Source: CAZBQG01 sp964493945 | Lineage (GTDB): Bacteria > Pseudomonadota > Alphaproteobacteria > Rhodospirillales > UBA2165 | Direction of reading: 5' to 3' | Assembly: GCA_964493945.1 (NCBI GenBank) | Contig: CAZBQG010000010.1 | Span: 1 to 34,086 of the forward strand | Length of the DNA: 34,086 nt | In this document: piece by piece, positions 14,844 to 23,876 of the stretch | Layout of the letters: every line of letters starts with the position of its first letter | Numbering within the stretch: the first letter of the stretch is position 1 | Made by a program: the position numbers and the translations under genes | Notes under the pieces: model-generated | The model's input: the letters and a program-made list of their open reading frames with translations, nothing else | Databases searched by the model: none | What the model was told of the DNA's origin: nothing

Positions 14844-16094
14844 TTGGACACGACCGGCACACCGCCGCTAGGCGGGGCATCGGCGCCTGACGGACTGCCT
14901 GGGCCGGACCAAAAAATTAAAGACCGGATGCAAAACGGAGAGGTGGCCGGCAAGCTGGCCGTCACCCGCCTGACCCTAAGCGATTTCCGCTGTTACGCCC
15001 GGGCCCGCCTGGAAGTGGATGGACGCTCCGTGGTGCTCGTCGGGCCCAACGGGGCGGGCAAGACCAATCTTTTGGAGGCTATTTCCTTCTTGATGCCTGG
15101 GCGGGGCTTGCGCCGGGCGCGTCTGGCCGAAATCGGGCGCCGGGAGGCGGGCGATGAAAACCCCGATTGCCTGCCCTGGGCGGTTGCCGCGACTCTGGCC
15201 CAAGGGGGCCATCAAGTCGAAATAGGTACCGGCGTGGAGCCCGATCCAACAGGCGCCGGGCGCGAAAAGCGCACCGTCAGGATCGAGGGGAGCACGGAAA
15301 AAAGCCAGGCCGCCCTGGGCCGCCTGCTCAGCGCCCAATGGCTGACGCCCGGTATGGACCGGCTTTTTCAAGAGGGCGCGGGGGGGCGCCGGCGCTTCCT
15401 CGACCGTTTGATTTACGGGCTCGATCCCGAACATGGGGGACCGGTCTCGGCCTATGAAAAAAGTCTGCGGGAAAGGTCCAGGCTGTTGCGCGACGGCTGC
15501 AAGGATTTGGTCTGGCTGGACGGAGTGGAGGATTCCATGGCCCGGCACGGCATCGCCGTGGCGGCCAGGCGCCTGGAAGCCGTGCGCCACCTCCATGAGG
15601 CATCCGCCGCCGCCGCCGGTCCCTTTCCGGGCGCGCACCTTGCCATGAGTGGCGAGCTGGAAGACTGGCTGGGCAGCGGTCCCGCCCTGGCCGCCGAGGA
15701 CCGCATGCGGGCTGCTCTGGCCGGGTCACGCGAGTGGGACGCCATGGCCGGCGGCGCCTCTGTCGGGCCCCACAAAAGCGACTTTGCGGTGAGCCATGCC
15801 CAAAATGGCCGCCAGGCAGCCTTTTGTTCGACCGGTGAGCAAAAGGCTCTGATGATTGCCATCGTTCTGGCTCAGGCCCAATTGCAGGCCGAACGTCGGG
15901 GTCACGCGCCTCTTCTTTTATTGGATGAAATCCTGGCCCATCTGGATGCAGAGCGGCGCCATGCCCTGTTTGAAAGAATCTTTACCCTGGGCGCCCAGGC
16001 CTGGATGACCGGAACCGACCAGGACGTTTTTACCTCCCTGGGCCGGAACGTCCAGTATTTCACTATCGACCAAGGCACGATTTCGCCCGCTTAA
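14844..16094 (+). CDS. recF: DNA replication and repair protein RecF
   Basis: SMC-like ATPase that loads RecA at single-strand gaps together with RecO and RecR. Core motifs: LTLSDFRCYARARLE, Walker A VGPNGAGKTNLLEA, QWLTPGMDRLFQEGAGGRRRF, the ABC signature CSTGEQKALMIA, and Walker B LLLLDEILAHLD. The start is uncertain. TTG 14844 gives 416 residues with a Gly/Pro-rich N-terminal extension. ATG 14928 gives 388 residues, closer to the family. A GAGGA ribosome-binding site overlapping the dnaN stop would fit a rare CTG at 14826. The gene sits in its usual place between dnaN and gyrB. Confidence 0.92.
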   Translation: MDTTGTPPLGGASAPDGLPGPDQKIKDRMQNGEVAGKLAVTRLTLSDFRCYARARLEVDGRSVVLVGPNGAGKTNLLEAISFLMPGRGLRRARLAEIGRREAGDENPDCLPWAVAATLAQGGHQVEIGTGVEPDPTGAGREKRTVRIEGSTEKSQAALGRLLSAQWLTPGMDRLFQEGAGGRRRFLDRLIYGLDPEHGGPVSAYEKSLRERSRLLRDGCKDLVWLDGVEDSMARHGIAVAARRLEAVRHLHEASAAAAGPFPGAHLAMSGELEDWLGSGPALAAEDRMRAALAGSREWDAMAGGASVGPHKSDFAVSHAQNGRQAAFCSTGEQKALMIAIVLAQAQLQAERRGHAPLLLLDEILAHLDAERRHALFERIFTLGAQAWMTGTDQDVFTSLGRNVQYFTIDQGTISPA

Positions 16095-16126
16095 TTGGGA
16101 AACCTCCAGATGAAGTTAAAAAAAAT

Positions 16127-18568
16127 ATGAGTGATCAAACGACGGAAGACGAAACCGAAAACGGCGACGAAGCCTATGACGCCCAATCCATCAAGGTGCT
16201 GCGCGGGTTGGATGCCGTGCGCAAGCGTCCGGGCATGTATATCGGCGATACGGATGATGGATCGGGTTTGCATCACATGGTCTATGAGGTGGTGGACAAC
16301 GCCATCGATGAGGCCCTGGCCGGCCATTGCGACGAGGTCATTGTGACCCTTAACGGCGACGGCTCGGTCGCGGTAAATGATAACGGGCGCGGCATTCCGG
16401 TGGATATTCACGAAGAAGAAGGCGTTGCCGCCGCCGAGGTGATCATGACCCACCTCCATGCCGGCGGGAAGTTCGATCAGAACTCGTATAAGGTTTCGGG
16501 GGGGTTGCACGGCGTCGGGGTTTCGGTGGTCAATGCCCTGTCAAGTTGGCTGGAGCTGCGCATCTGGCGCGAGGGCAAGGAACATGTGCTGTGCTTTAAA
16601 GATGGCGAGGTTGAAAAACCCCTGGAAATCGTCGGTGACGCGGGGGAGCGCACCGGCTCTCTGGTCACCTTCCTGCCGTCCAGGGAAACCTTCACCGCCA
16701 CCGAGTTCGATTTTGCCACCCTGGAGCACCGGCTCCGTGAACTGGCCTTTCTCAATTCTGGCGTTGCCCTGAAACTGACCGATGACCGCCATGTGGACGT
16801 CAAAAGCGTGGACATGCATTACGAAGGCGGCATCGAAGCCTTCGTCGCCTATCTGGACCGTTCCAAGACCGCGCTCATCCCGACCATTGCCGTCACCGGC
16901 GAGAAGGACGGGGTGACCGTCGAGGCGGCCATACAATGGAACGACAGCTATCACGAAACCACTTTGTGCTTTACCAACAACATCCCACAGGCCGATGGCG
17001 GCACCCATCTGGCCGGCTTCCGGGGTGCTTTGACGCGCACCATCAACACCTATGCGGATGCGCAAGGGTTGGCCAAAAAGGCCAAGGTCAGCCTGAGCGG
17101 CGACGATGCAAGGGAAGGCATGACCTGCATTCTGTCGGTCAAGGTGCCGGACCCCAAATTCTCGTCCCAAACCAAGGATAAACTTGTCTCATCGGAGGTC
17201 CGCCCCCTGGTCGAAGGCGTCATCGGCGAGCGGCTCAATCAGTGGTTCGAGGAACATCCCCAGGAAGCCAAAAAGGTGATCGGCAAGATCATCGAGGCGG
17301 CGGCGGCGCGCGATGCGGCGCGCAAGGCCCGCGAATTGACCCGACGTAAGGGCGTGCTCGATCTCAACTCCCTGCCCGGCAAGCTGGCCGATTGCCAGGA
17401 AAAGGATCCGGCGCTCAGCGAATTGTTCATCGTCGAGGGAGATTCCGCCGGCGGCTCGGCCAAGCAGGGGCGCAACCGCTCGACCCAGGCCATTTTGCCG
17501 CTTAGGGGCAAGATCCTGAATGTGGAACGGGCACGCTTCGACAAAATGCTGAGCAGCCAGGAGATCGGAACCATGATCACGGCGCTCGGCACGGGCATCG
17601 GGCGCGACGATTTCGATCCGGAAAAAACCCGCTACCACAAGATCATCATCATGACCGATGCCGATGTGGATGGCAGTCATATCCGTACTTTGTTGCTCAC
17701 CTTTTTTTACCGCCAGATGAAGGATATCATCGACCGGGGCTATCTCTATATCGCCCAGCCGCCCTTATACCGGGCCAAACAGGGAAGTTCGGAAGTCTAT
17801 CTAAAAGATGACAAGGCCCTGGACGATTACTTGATCCAGGCGGGATTGAAAGATTGCGTTCTCACCCTGGCCGACGGCGAGGAAGTGGCGGGCAGCGATT
17901 TGCGTGAAATGGTGGAAGCGGCGCGCCAGATCAAGGGCCAGCTTTCCGGCCTGGTGGCCCGTATTCCCCTGGACATTGTGGAACAGGCGGCCATTCTGGG
18001 TGCGCTCAATCCCCAAATTCTGTCCGATAGGGATCAGGCGGCGGAAACGGCGGCCTATCTGGCCAGGCGGCTTGATGCCCTGGCCCAGCCTTCCGATCGG
18101 GGCTGGGAGGGAGAGGCCTTGTCGGACGGAGGCCTGTCTTTTCAACGGGTTCTCCGGGGCGTGCCCGATGGCCCCTATGTGATCGACGGAAGCGTCATCC
18201 GCAGCGCCGAGGCCCGCTCCATCGATACCAGGGCCGAGGAATTGCAGCATGCCTATGCCCGCCACGGCAAGCTGACGGCGAAGGAAGATGAATTCGTCAT
18301 CAGCGGGCCTGTGTCTTTGGTGGATTCCGTGCTCGGTCTGGGGCGCAAAGGCATTTCAATGCAGCGCTATAAGGGATTGGGAGAGATGAACCCTGAACAA
18401 TTATGGGAAACAACCCTGGATCCCAACGCCCGCACACTTCTCCAGGTCAGGGCCAATCATGCCGACGAGGCAGAGGATGTGTTTTCCACCCTGATGGGCG
18501 ATGTGGTGGAACCCCGGCGTGAATTCATTCAGGAAAATGCTCTTAACGTGGTCAATCTGGATGTATGA
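16127..18568 (+). CDS. gyrB: DNA gyrase subunit B
   Basis: ATPase subunit of the type II topoisomerase that introduces negative supercoils. The 813-residue protein has the GHKL ATPase domain (VLRGLDAVRKRPGMYIGD, VVDNAIDEALAGHC, NDNGRGIPV, GLHGVGVSVVNALS), the transducer lysine in SSQTKDKLVSSEV, and the TOPRIM domain (EGDSAGGSAKQGRNRSTQAI, then MTDADVDGSHIRTL). The C-terminal RYKGLGEMNPEQLWETT and the Asp-Val terminus are typical. The ATG at 16127 follows an A-rich stretch with a poor ribosome-binding site. A pentapeptide-repeat gene follows after 60 bases with no terminator between. Confidence 0.97.
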   Translation: MSDQTTEDETENGDEAYDAQSIKVLRGLDAVRKRPGMYIGDTDDGSGLHHMVYEVVDNAIDEALAGHCDEVIVTLNGDGSVAVNDNGRGIPVDIHEEEGVAAAEVIMTHLHAGGKFDQNSYKVSGGLHGVGVSVVNALSSWLELRIWREGKEHVLCFKDGEVEKPLEIVGDAGERTGSLVTFLPSRETFTATEFDFATLEHRLRELAFLNSGVALKLTDDRHVDVKSVDMHYEGGIEAFVAYLDRSKTALIPTIAVTGEKDGVTVEAAIQWNDSYHETTLCFTNNIPQADGGTHLAGFRGALTRTINTYADAQGLAKKAKVSLSGDDAREGMTCILSVKVPDPKFSSQTKDKLVSSEVRPLVEGVIGERLNQWFEEHPQEAKKVIGKIIEAAAARDAARKARELTRRKGVLDLNSLPGKLADCQEKDPALSELFIVEGDSAGGSAKQGRNRSTQAILPLRGKILNVERARFDKMLSSQEIGTMITALGTGIGRDDFDPEKTRYHKIIIMTDADVDGSHIRTLLLTFFYRQMKDIIDRGYLYIAQPPLYRAKQGSSEVYLKDDKALDDYLIQAGLKDCVLTLADGEEVAGSDLREMVEAARQIKGQLSGLVARIPLDIVEQAAILGALNPQILSDRDQAAETAAYLARRLDALAQPSDRGWEGEALSDGGLSFQRVLRGVPDGPYVIDGSVIRSAEARSIDTRAEELQHAYARHGKLTAKEDEFVISGPVSLVDSVLGLGRKGISMQRYKGLGEMNPEQLWETTLDPNARTLLQVRANHADEAEDVFSTLMGDVVEPRREFIQENALNVVNLDV

Positions 18569-18628
18569 TGTGATAAAGTTTAAATATAAGGGCCCCAAAC
18601 CGGGCTCGCACTCAGGGGGAACCAGGCC

Positions 18629-19027
18629 ATGGACGCCGCTGAAATAGATAAAATTCTGGAAGACCATCAACGTTGGCTGGAGAACGGAGAAGATGGCGAG
18701 CGGGCCATTCTCATCGATGCGGATTTTCATCGGCTGGATTTGCGGGGGACGGCGTTCCGCAACGCCGATCTGCGCGGCGCCAATTTATCCGAATCCGACC
18801 TCTCGGGCGCCGATATGCGGGGCGCCAATCTGGTTCTGGCCCAGATGTTCCAGACCAATCTGGAAGGCGTCATTTTGCGCGGCGCCGATCTGACCGAGGC
18901 GGATATGAGGCGCGCCAACCTTAAAAACACGGATCTCGCAGGTGCCGAGATGTGGCGCACAAATATAAAAGGCTGCCGCATCGACCCGGAGGTTCTGCAC
19001 GGCCTGCTCGATTGCGAGATGCCTTAA
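18629..19027 (+). CDS. Pentapeptide-repeat protein adjacent to gyrB
   Basis: A 132-residue protein made mainly of about 17 tandem pentapeptides from residue 31 to 115 (ADFHR LDLRG TAFRN ADLRG and so on), with the centre position always Leu, Phe, Met or Ile. This predicts a right-handed quadrilateral beta-helix of about four coils. Before it is a short helical lead (DKILEDHQRWLENGEDGERA), which is common in small bacterial family members. An AGGGGGA ribosome-binding site is 8 bases before the ATG. MfpA and Qnr, which mimic DNA and bind gyrase, are longer (about 180-220 residues). The gene lies 60 bases after gyrB with no terminator between, so cotranscription is likely. Gyrase interaction is an inference from position and fold only. 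Confidence 0.88.
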   Translation: MDAAEIDKILEDHQRWLENGEDGERAILIDADFHRLDLRGTAFRNADLRGANLSESDLSGADMRGANLVLAQMFQTNLEGVILRGADLTEADMRRANLKNTDLAGAEMWRTNIKGCRIDPEVLHGLLDCEMP

Positions 19028-19061
19028 CCATTTCCTAAAATTTTGCGCCAAATATGCATGA

Positions 19062-20993
19062 ATGGCGCAATCAGCTTCAAAAAAAAGCAAACCTGAATCT
19101 AAGCCACCTCGTGGCAAGAACCGGCTTTACCGGTTCCTGGGTTTCAGCACCAAATGGTCATTGATTATGGTCATCTGGTCCGCCCTGGCGCTGGGCGTTG
19201 TGGCCGGATTTTATGCCTATGATTTGCCCTCGGTGGATAAGGCCCTGCTGGCCCAGCGCCGCCCGGCCGTTACCCTTTTGGCCACGGACGGCGCCATCCT
19301 CGCCCGCTTTGGGGACGAAAAGGGCAGGGCGGTGGCTCTGGCGGATTTGCCGGCTCATCTGGAGCAGGCCGTCCTGGCCACCGAAGACCGCCGCTTCCGG
19401 TCACATTGGGGGTTGGACGTCATTGGCCTCGCGCGGGCCATGCTGGCCAATCTCAGGGCCGGGCGCATCGTTCAGGGCGGCAGCACCCTTACCCAGCAGG
19501 TAGCCAAGAATCTGTTTCTCACCCCCCAGCGCACATATAAGCGCAAAATAAGAGAGCTGCTTCTGGCCCTCTGGCTGGAACATAAATTCAGCAAGGATCA
19601 GATTCTTACCATTTATCTCAACCGGGTTTATTTGGGGGCGGGAACCTATGGCGTGGAAGCCGCCGCCGGAAAATATTTTCACAGGCCGGCGGCCCGCCTC
19701 AGCCTCTATCAGGCGGCCGTCATCGCCGGCCTGCTCAAGGCGCCGTCCCGCCTCAACCCGATCAGGGATGCAAAGGCGGCGGATAAACGGGCGCGCCAGG
19801 TCCTGGCCAATATGGCCGCCGCCGGATATATCACCGGCAAGCGCGCGCGCCTCGCGGGCAGGGATAAAAGGCGTTTCGCTCCGGCCGGAAACCCGGCCCG
19901 GGAAGGGCTTTATTTCGCCGAGTGGATTTTGGATCAACTGCCCGGTTTCGTCGGCCCCCAGGCCGGGGACATTATTGTGCGGACCAGCCTGGACCGGGGC
20001 CTGCAACGCCTGGCGGAGAAACGGATTTCGAGGCTTATGAAAGGTGCGGCGGCCCGCGCCGGGGCCGGCCAGGTGGCCTTCATCGCGCTCACGCCCCAGG
20101 GCGCCGTCAGGGCCATGGTCGGTGGCCGCAATCACGCCAAAAGCCAGTTCAACCGGGCGACCCAGGCCTTGCGCCAGCCAGGATCGGCCTTCAAGCCATT
20201 CGTCTATCTGGCCGCATTGGAAGCAGGGCTGAGCCCGGATACCCGGCTGATGGACGAGCCCATCGCCATCGGCAACTGGCGCCCGCGCAATTATGGCGGA
20301 ACTTTCAAGGGCGAAGTCACTCTCAGGCAGGCATTGGCCCAATCCATTAACACGGTGGCCGTCAAACTGGCCGAACGGGCCGGGCGCGAGCGTGTTATTA
20401 GCGCCGCCCGCCGTTTGGGCCTGACCAGCCGGTTGTTACCGACGCCCAGTCTGGCGCTCGGCTCGGGCGAGGTGAGCCTGATCGAGCTGGCCGCCGCCTA
20501 TGGGGTTCTGGCCAATGGGGGGACCGGGGTCTGGGCCCATGGCGTTCTGGAAATCAGCGATGGTGCCGGAAACATCCTCTACCGGCGCCAGGGCGGTGGG
20601 CCGGGCCGGGTGGTTGAGGCCCAGACTGTTGGCCTGATGAACAAAATGCTGGGCGTCGTGATCAGCGGGGGCACCGGTCGTGCCGCCGCCCTCGGCCGCC
20701 CCGCCGCCGGCAAGACCGGTACCAGCCAGGATTTCCGCGATGCCTGGTTCATGGGCTATACGGCCGATCTGGTGGCCGGTGTGTGGCTCGGCAATGACGG
20801 GGGCCGGCCCATGCGGCGCGTCACTGGTGGTGGCCTGCCCGCCCGTCTCTGGCATGATGTGATGATGGAGGCCCATCAGGGCCTTCCAAAACGCCCCCTG
20901 CCGGGTCTTGCGCCCAAACCCGAAAGCCCCCGGACCGTTCCCGAAAGCCTGTGGGATGCCTTGGTCAGGCGCTTGGGTGGTGCGGGGGGGTAA
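19062..20993 (+). CDS. Class A penicillin-binding protein (PBP1A family)
   Basis: Bifunctional peptidoglycan glycosyltransferase/transpeptidase, anchored in the inner membrane by one N-terminal helix (about 33-52, after a basic cytoplasmic tail). The glycosyltransferase family 51 domain shows ATEDRRFRSHWGLD with the catalytic Glu, GGSTLTQQVAKN, and ILTIYLNRVYLGAGTYGVEA. The transpeptidase shows SxxK in PGSAFKPFVYLAAL, SxN as QSINTVAVK, and the KTGTS motif near residue 560. With 643 residues it is a short class A enzyme. The 3' end overlaps the convergent histidine kinase by 29 bases. It belongs in the same direction as gyrB and the pentapeptide gene, with 34 bases to the latter. Confidence 0.93.
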   Translation: MAQSASKKSKPESKPPRGKNRLYRFLGFSTKWSLIMVIWSALALGVVAGFYAYDLPSVDKALLAQRRPAVTLLATDGAILARFGDEKGRAVALADLPAHLEQAVLATEDRRFRSHWGLDVIGLARAMLANLRAGRIVQGGSTLTQQVAKNLFLTPQRTYKRKIRELLLALWLEHKFSKDQILTIYLNRVYLGAGTYGVEAAAGKYFHRPAARLSLYQAAVIAGLLKAPSRLNPIRDAKAADKRARQVLANMAAAGYITGKRARLAGRDKRRFAPAGNPAREGLYFAEWILDQLPGFVGPQAGDIIVRTSLDRGLQRLAEKRISRLMKGAAARAGAGQVAFIALTPQGAVRAMVGGRNHAKSQFNRATQALRQPGSAFKPFVYLAALEAGLSPDTRLMDEPIAIGNWRPRNYGGTFKGEVTLRQALAQSINTVAVKLAERAGRERVISAARRLGLTSRLLPTPSLALGSGEVSLIELAAAYGVLANGGTGVWAHGVLEISDGAGNILYRRQGGGPGRVVEAQTVGLMNKMLGVVISGGTGRAAALGRPAAGKTGTSQDFRDAWFMGYTADLVAGVWLGNDGGRPMRRVTGGGLPARLWHDVMMEAHQGLPKRPLPGLAPKPESPRTVPESLWDALVRRLGGAGG

Positions 20994-22418
20994 CGGAAGG
21001 ACGGGAAAGGCGCACGCTGACGGTCAGCCCTCCCCCTTCCCGGTTGGCCAGCCCAATGTCGCCGCCATGGCCTCTGATGATGGAGCGCGCAATGGCCAGT
21101 CCCAGGCCGATACCGCCGGTCTCCCGGCTGCGGGATTCCTCGAGGCGTTGGAAGGGCTCGAACATCTGTTCCATGCGCTCTTCCGAAATACCCGGCCCGT
21201 CATCGTCGATTTGGACTAGAATCCCCGCCACCTCATCCACCAGCCTGACGCGGGCGGCATCGCCATGGGTCAGGGCGTTGTCAATCAGGTTGCGGAGTGC
21301 CCGGCGCAGCCCCACAGGCCGGCAATCAAGGACCAGGCGGGGCGCATCACTGAACACCGCGTCCCGGCCCAACTCGGCGAAATCCTGGCACAAGCTGTCC
21401 AGCAGGGCTGCCAGATCGACCAGGCGGGTAACCTCCCGCGTGGCTTCTTCCTTGGCGAAGGCCAGGGTGGCTTCGGTCAGGGCCTGCATTTCTTCCAGGG
21501 TCTCGATCATCCTGGAGCGCGTTTCCTCGTCCTCGATCATTTCGGCCCGCAGGCGCAGCGAGGTGATGGGCGTTCGCAGATCATGGGAGATGGCGGCCAC
21601 CATCTGGGTGCGGTCCCTGACGAACCGGTCCAGCCGTTCACCCATGCGGTTAAAGGCCGTGATCGTGGCGCGTATATCGGCGGGCCTTTTTCGGGAATCG
21701 GGTCCACCTCTTCCCCCCGGCCCAACCGGTCGGCGGCGGTGGCAAGGTGGGCCATGGGACGGGTCACCCGGCGCACCATGAAAATCAGAACCAGCGCCAG
21801 GACCAGCGCGGTCAGCATAAGAGAAATATGGGAAGCAGAGGTCCAGGCTAGACCGGGAAACCGGAACAAGGTGGTGACGTTAAGCCAGCTATCGGGCGCA
21901 AGTTTCAGAGATATGCCCAATCCCATGGGTGGAAAGCGGGGCCCGTGACGCCTTTCATGGCGCTCATCATCGTCATCGTCATTATCGTGGTGCCGGGAAC
22001 GGAAACGCCGCCCGGACCGCCAAAAGGAAAATCCACCTTCCTCCATAATCTTCAGGCGCAGATCACCTCCATCCTTGCCCAGCAAAGCAGATAGCCGGAT
22101 GAACAAAAGCTCTTCAGCAGGGCTTCTTTCCGCCTGGGGGAGGGAGCTTTCGCCCGCCAGTTGGAACCGCAGGCGCCGGGTGGTGGCGCTGTCCACGACG
22201 TTTTGATGCAGCGCCTTGGGCGTGGATTTCAAAAGCCTGGCCACCGAGGCCGTTCGGGTGAGGATTTGCTGGCGCATGACCGAACGTACGGCCAGGCGGC
22301 GTTCATCGGTGAAAATGGCGAACCCGATGATCTGGGCGCCGAACAAGGTAATCAGCATGAGGGCGATCATCTGCTCCGCCAGGCTTTTCGGCCACAGGCG
22401 TTTGAAGAAGGATTTCAT
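20965..22418 (-). pseudogene. Sensor histidine kinase interrupted by one frameshift
   Basis: Full-length OmpR-partner sensor kinase (about 484 residues if repaired) split into two frames. The first part (22418 down to about 21690) has a transmembrane helix at 17-36, a predicted periplasmic loop 37-195 with a His/Asp-rich patch at 141-159, a second helix at 196-215 and the start of a HAMP domain ending DPIPEKGP. The second part continues as ADIRATITAFNRMGERLDRF with the H-box AAISHDLRTPITSL, N-box NLIDNALTHG, and GGIGLGLAIARS. A single missing base around 21680-21692 (near a C-run and an A-run on the coding strand) explains the break; both halves are otherwise intact. A sequencing error or a recent mutation are both possible. 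The start codon overlaps the regulator gene by 4 bases. The 3' end overlaps the PBP gene by 29 bases. Confidence 0.85.
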
Positions 22419-23134
22419 GCGCGCCCCACTTTGGCGTTGAGAAGATAGCCACCGCCCCAGACGGTCTTGATCAGGACCGGGTTCTTGGGGTCTTCCTCCA
22501 GCTTGCGGCGCAGGCGGCTGACCTGATTGTCGATGGCCCGGTCAAACATCTTGGCGTCGCGCCCGGCGGTAAGGTCCAAAAGCTGATCGCGGCTGAGCAC
22601 CATGTTGGGGTGATTGAGAAAAGCGCCCAGCAATTTGAATTCACCGGTGCTCAGCGGCACGGCCACCTGATCCTCGCCCATGAGTTCGCGCCGCCCCGCA
22701 TCCAGAACCCAACCGGCAAGCGATATTTGATCACCCCGGGGTGCCGGATCGCCCGGCGGCAGGCTTTGGGTGCGGTGCACCAGCGCCTTGATGCGGGCCA
22801 GCAATTCGCGGGGATTGAAGGGCTTGGTGACATAATCATCGGCACCCATTTCCAGGCCGATCACCCGGTCCGTATCATCGGCGACGGCGGTCAGCAGAAT
22901 GATCGGCAGATTTCCCGAATGGCGCAGATCGCGGCACAGCGACAAGCCGTCCTCGCCGGGCATCATGATATCCAGGACAACCAGATCGATGGCGCTTTTG
23001 GCCAAAAGCCCGCGAGCGCCGGCGGCATCGGCGGCGCTGCTCACCCGGTAGCCGTGCCGGGTCAGATACTGGGACAGGGAATCCCGGATGTCGCCGTGGT
23101 TATCGACCACCAGAATATGCCAAATGCGTTCCAT
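22415..23134 (-). CDS. OmpR/PhoB-family response regulator
   Basis: A 239-residue two-component response regulator. The receiver domain (about 5-120) has the phosphorylated aspartate in DLVVLDIMMPGEDG, the conserved Thr in ILLTAVADD and the Lys in DDYVTKPFNPREL. The C-terminal winged helix (about 145-235) has VPLSTGEFKLLGAFLNHPNM and DRAIDNQVSRLRRKLEEDP, typical of the OmpR/PhoB output domain. Its stop overlaps the kinase start (ATGA), so the two are translated together. It is divergent from the EF-hand gene across a 175-base gap, which makes that gene and its own promoter the likely targets. Confidence 0.93.
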   Translation of the reverse strand: MERIWHILVVDNHGDIRDSLSQYLTRHGYRVSSAADAAGARGLLAKSAIDLVVLDIMMPGEDGLSLCRDLRHSGNLPIILLTAVADDTDRVIGLEMGADDYVTKPFNPRELLARIKALVHRTQSLPPGDPAPRGDQISLAGWVLDAGRRELMGEDQVAVPLSTGEFKLLGAFLNHPNMVLSRDQLLDLTAGRDAKMFDRAIDNQVSRLRRKLEEDPKNPVLIKTVWGGGYLLNAKVGRA

Positions 23135-23309
23135 AACCGGGCCAACTATGCCTGTCCCAGGTGCCTGCCGGGAAATTTTTTTGTATCAAACTGTGCCAAT
23201 CGTATCCCGTGACACAAAATCCGACATTTTAGGCCGCCTACCGGCAAACTTTTGCGACTTTCCGGTGGTTCAATATGCATCTCAACAATTTAAACCGATG
23301 AGGTATGAG

Positions 23310-23816
23310 ATGAAAAAAGGAATCAAGATCACCATCGCCGCCGTCGCCGTTGTCCTAGTAGCCGGTGCCGGATTGAGCGTCGCCAGCCATGCAAGCGGCG
23401 GTTATGGCTACGCCAAAGAACATGGCTGGCGCCATGGTGGCGGATTTTCCCGGGGCATCGCCCTGTTCGAACGCCTGGACGGGGACAAGAATGGCACCGT
23501 GACCCAGGCCGAAATCACCAAGGCCAGGGGCGATCAGCTGGCCAAATTCGACACCGACGGCAACGGCAAGCTTGCCTTGAAGGAATTCCAGGCCCTGTGG
23601 CTGGAAAGAATGCATCCGCGCATGGTCGATCAGTTCCAGCGCCTGGATAATGACGGCGACGCCATTGTGACGGGCGAGGAATTCAACCGCCCCCTTACCT
23701 TCATGATGCGCCGCCTGGACCGCAACAATGACGGCCAGATCACAAAAAACGAGATCAGAAGCCGCCGGTACAAATCCCATCGCCGCAGTCACCATGACAA
23801 AGACGACGATGATTGA
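23310..23816 (+). CDS. Secreted calmodulin-like protein with four EF-hands
   Basis: A 168-residue protein with an N-terminal signal sequence (MKKGIKITIAAVAVVLVAGA, cleavage likely near SHASG), so it is probably periplasmic. Four EF-hand loops of 12 residues are visible: 57-68 (DGDKNGTVTQAE), 81-92 (DTDGNGKLALKE), 113-124 (DNDGDAIVTGEE, where the usual Gly at position 6 is Ala) and 137-148 (DRNNDGQITKNE). All keep Asp at position 1 and Glu at position 12. The last residues, 152-168, are Arg/Lys/His-rich then Asp-rich (HHDKDDDD at the end). GAGG lies 6 bases before the ATG, which decides the start; an ATG at 23298 is less well placed. It is divergent from a two-component system and has its own terminator. 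Calcium binding is expected from the motifs; the physiological role is not shown. Confidence 0.92.
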   Translation: MKKGIKITIAAVAVVLVAGAGLSVASHASGGYGYAKEHGWRHGGGFSRGIALFERLDGDKNGTVTQAEITKARGDQLAKFDTDGNGKLALKEFQALWLERMHPRMVDQFQRLDNDGDAIVTGEEFNRPLTFMMRRLDRNNDGQITKNEIRSRRYKSHRRSHHDKDDDD

Positions 23817-23840
23817 TCCATTCGGCTAACCAAAATCTGG

Positions 23841-23876
23841 CGCCCCCGCCATTTACCCGGCGGGGGCGTTTCTTTT
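23841..23876 (+). terminator. Intrinsic terminator after the EF-hand gene
   Basis: CGCCCCCGCC (23841-23850) pairs perfectly with GGCGGGGGCG (23859-23868) around an eight-base loop, followed by TTTCTTTT. It lies 24 bases after the stop and directly before the convergent flavoprotein stop at 23877. On the opposite strand there is no T-run right after the stem, so it mainly serves the plus-strand gene. Confidence 0.88.
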
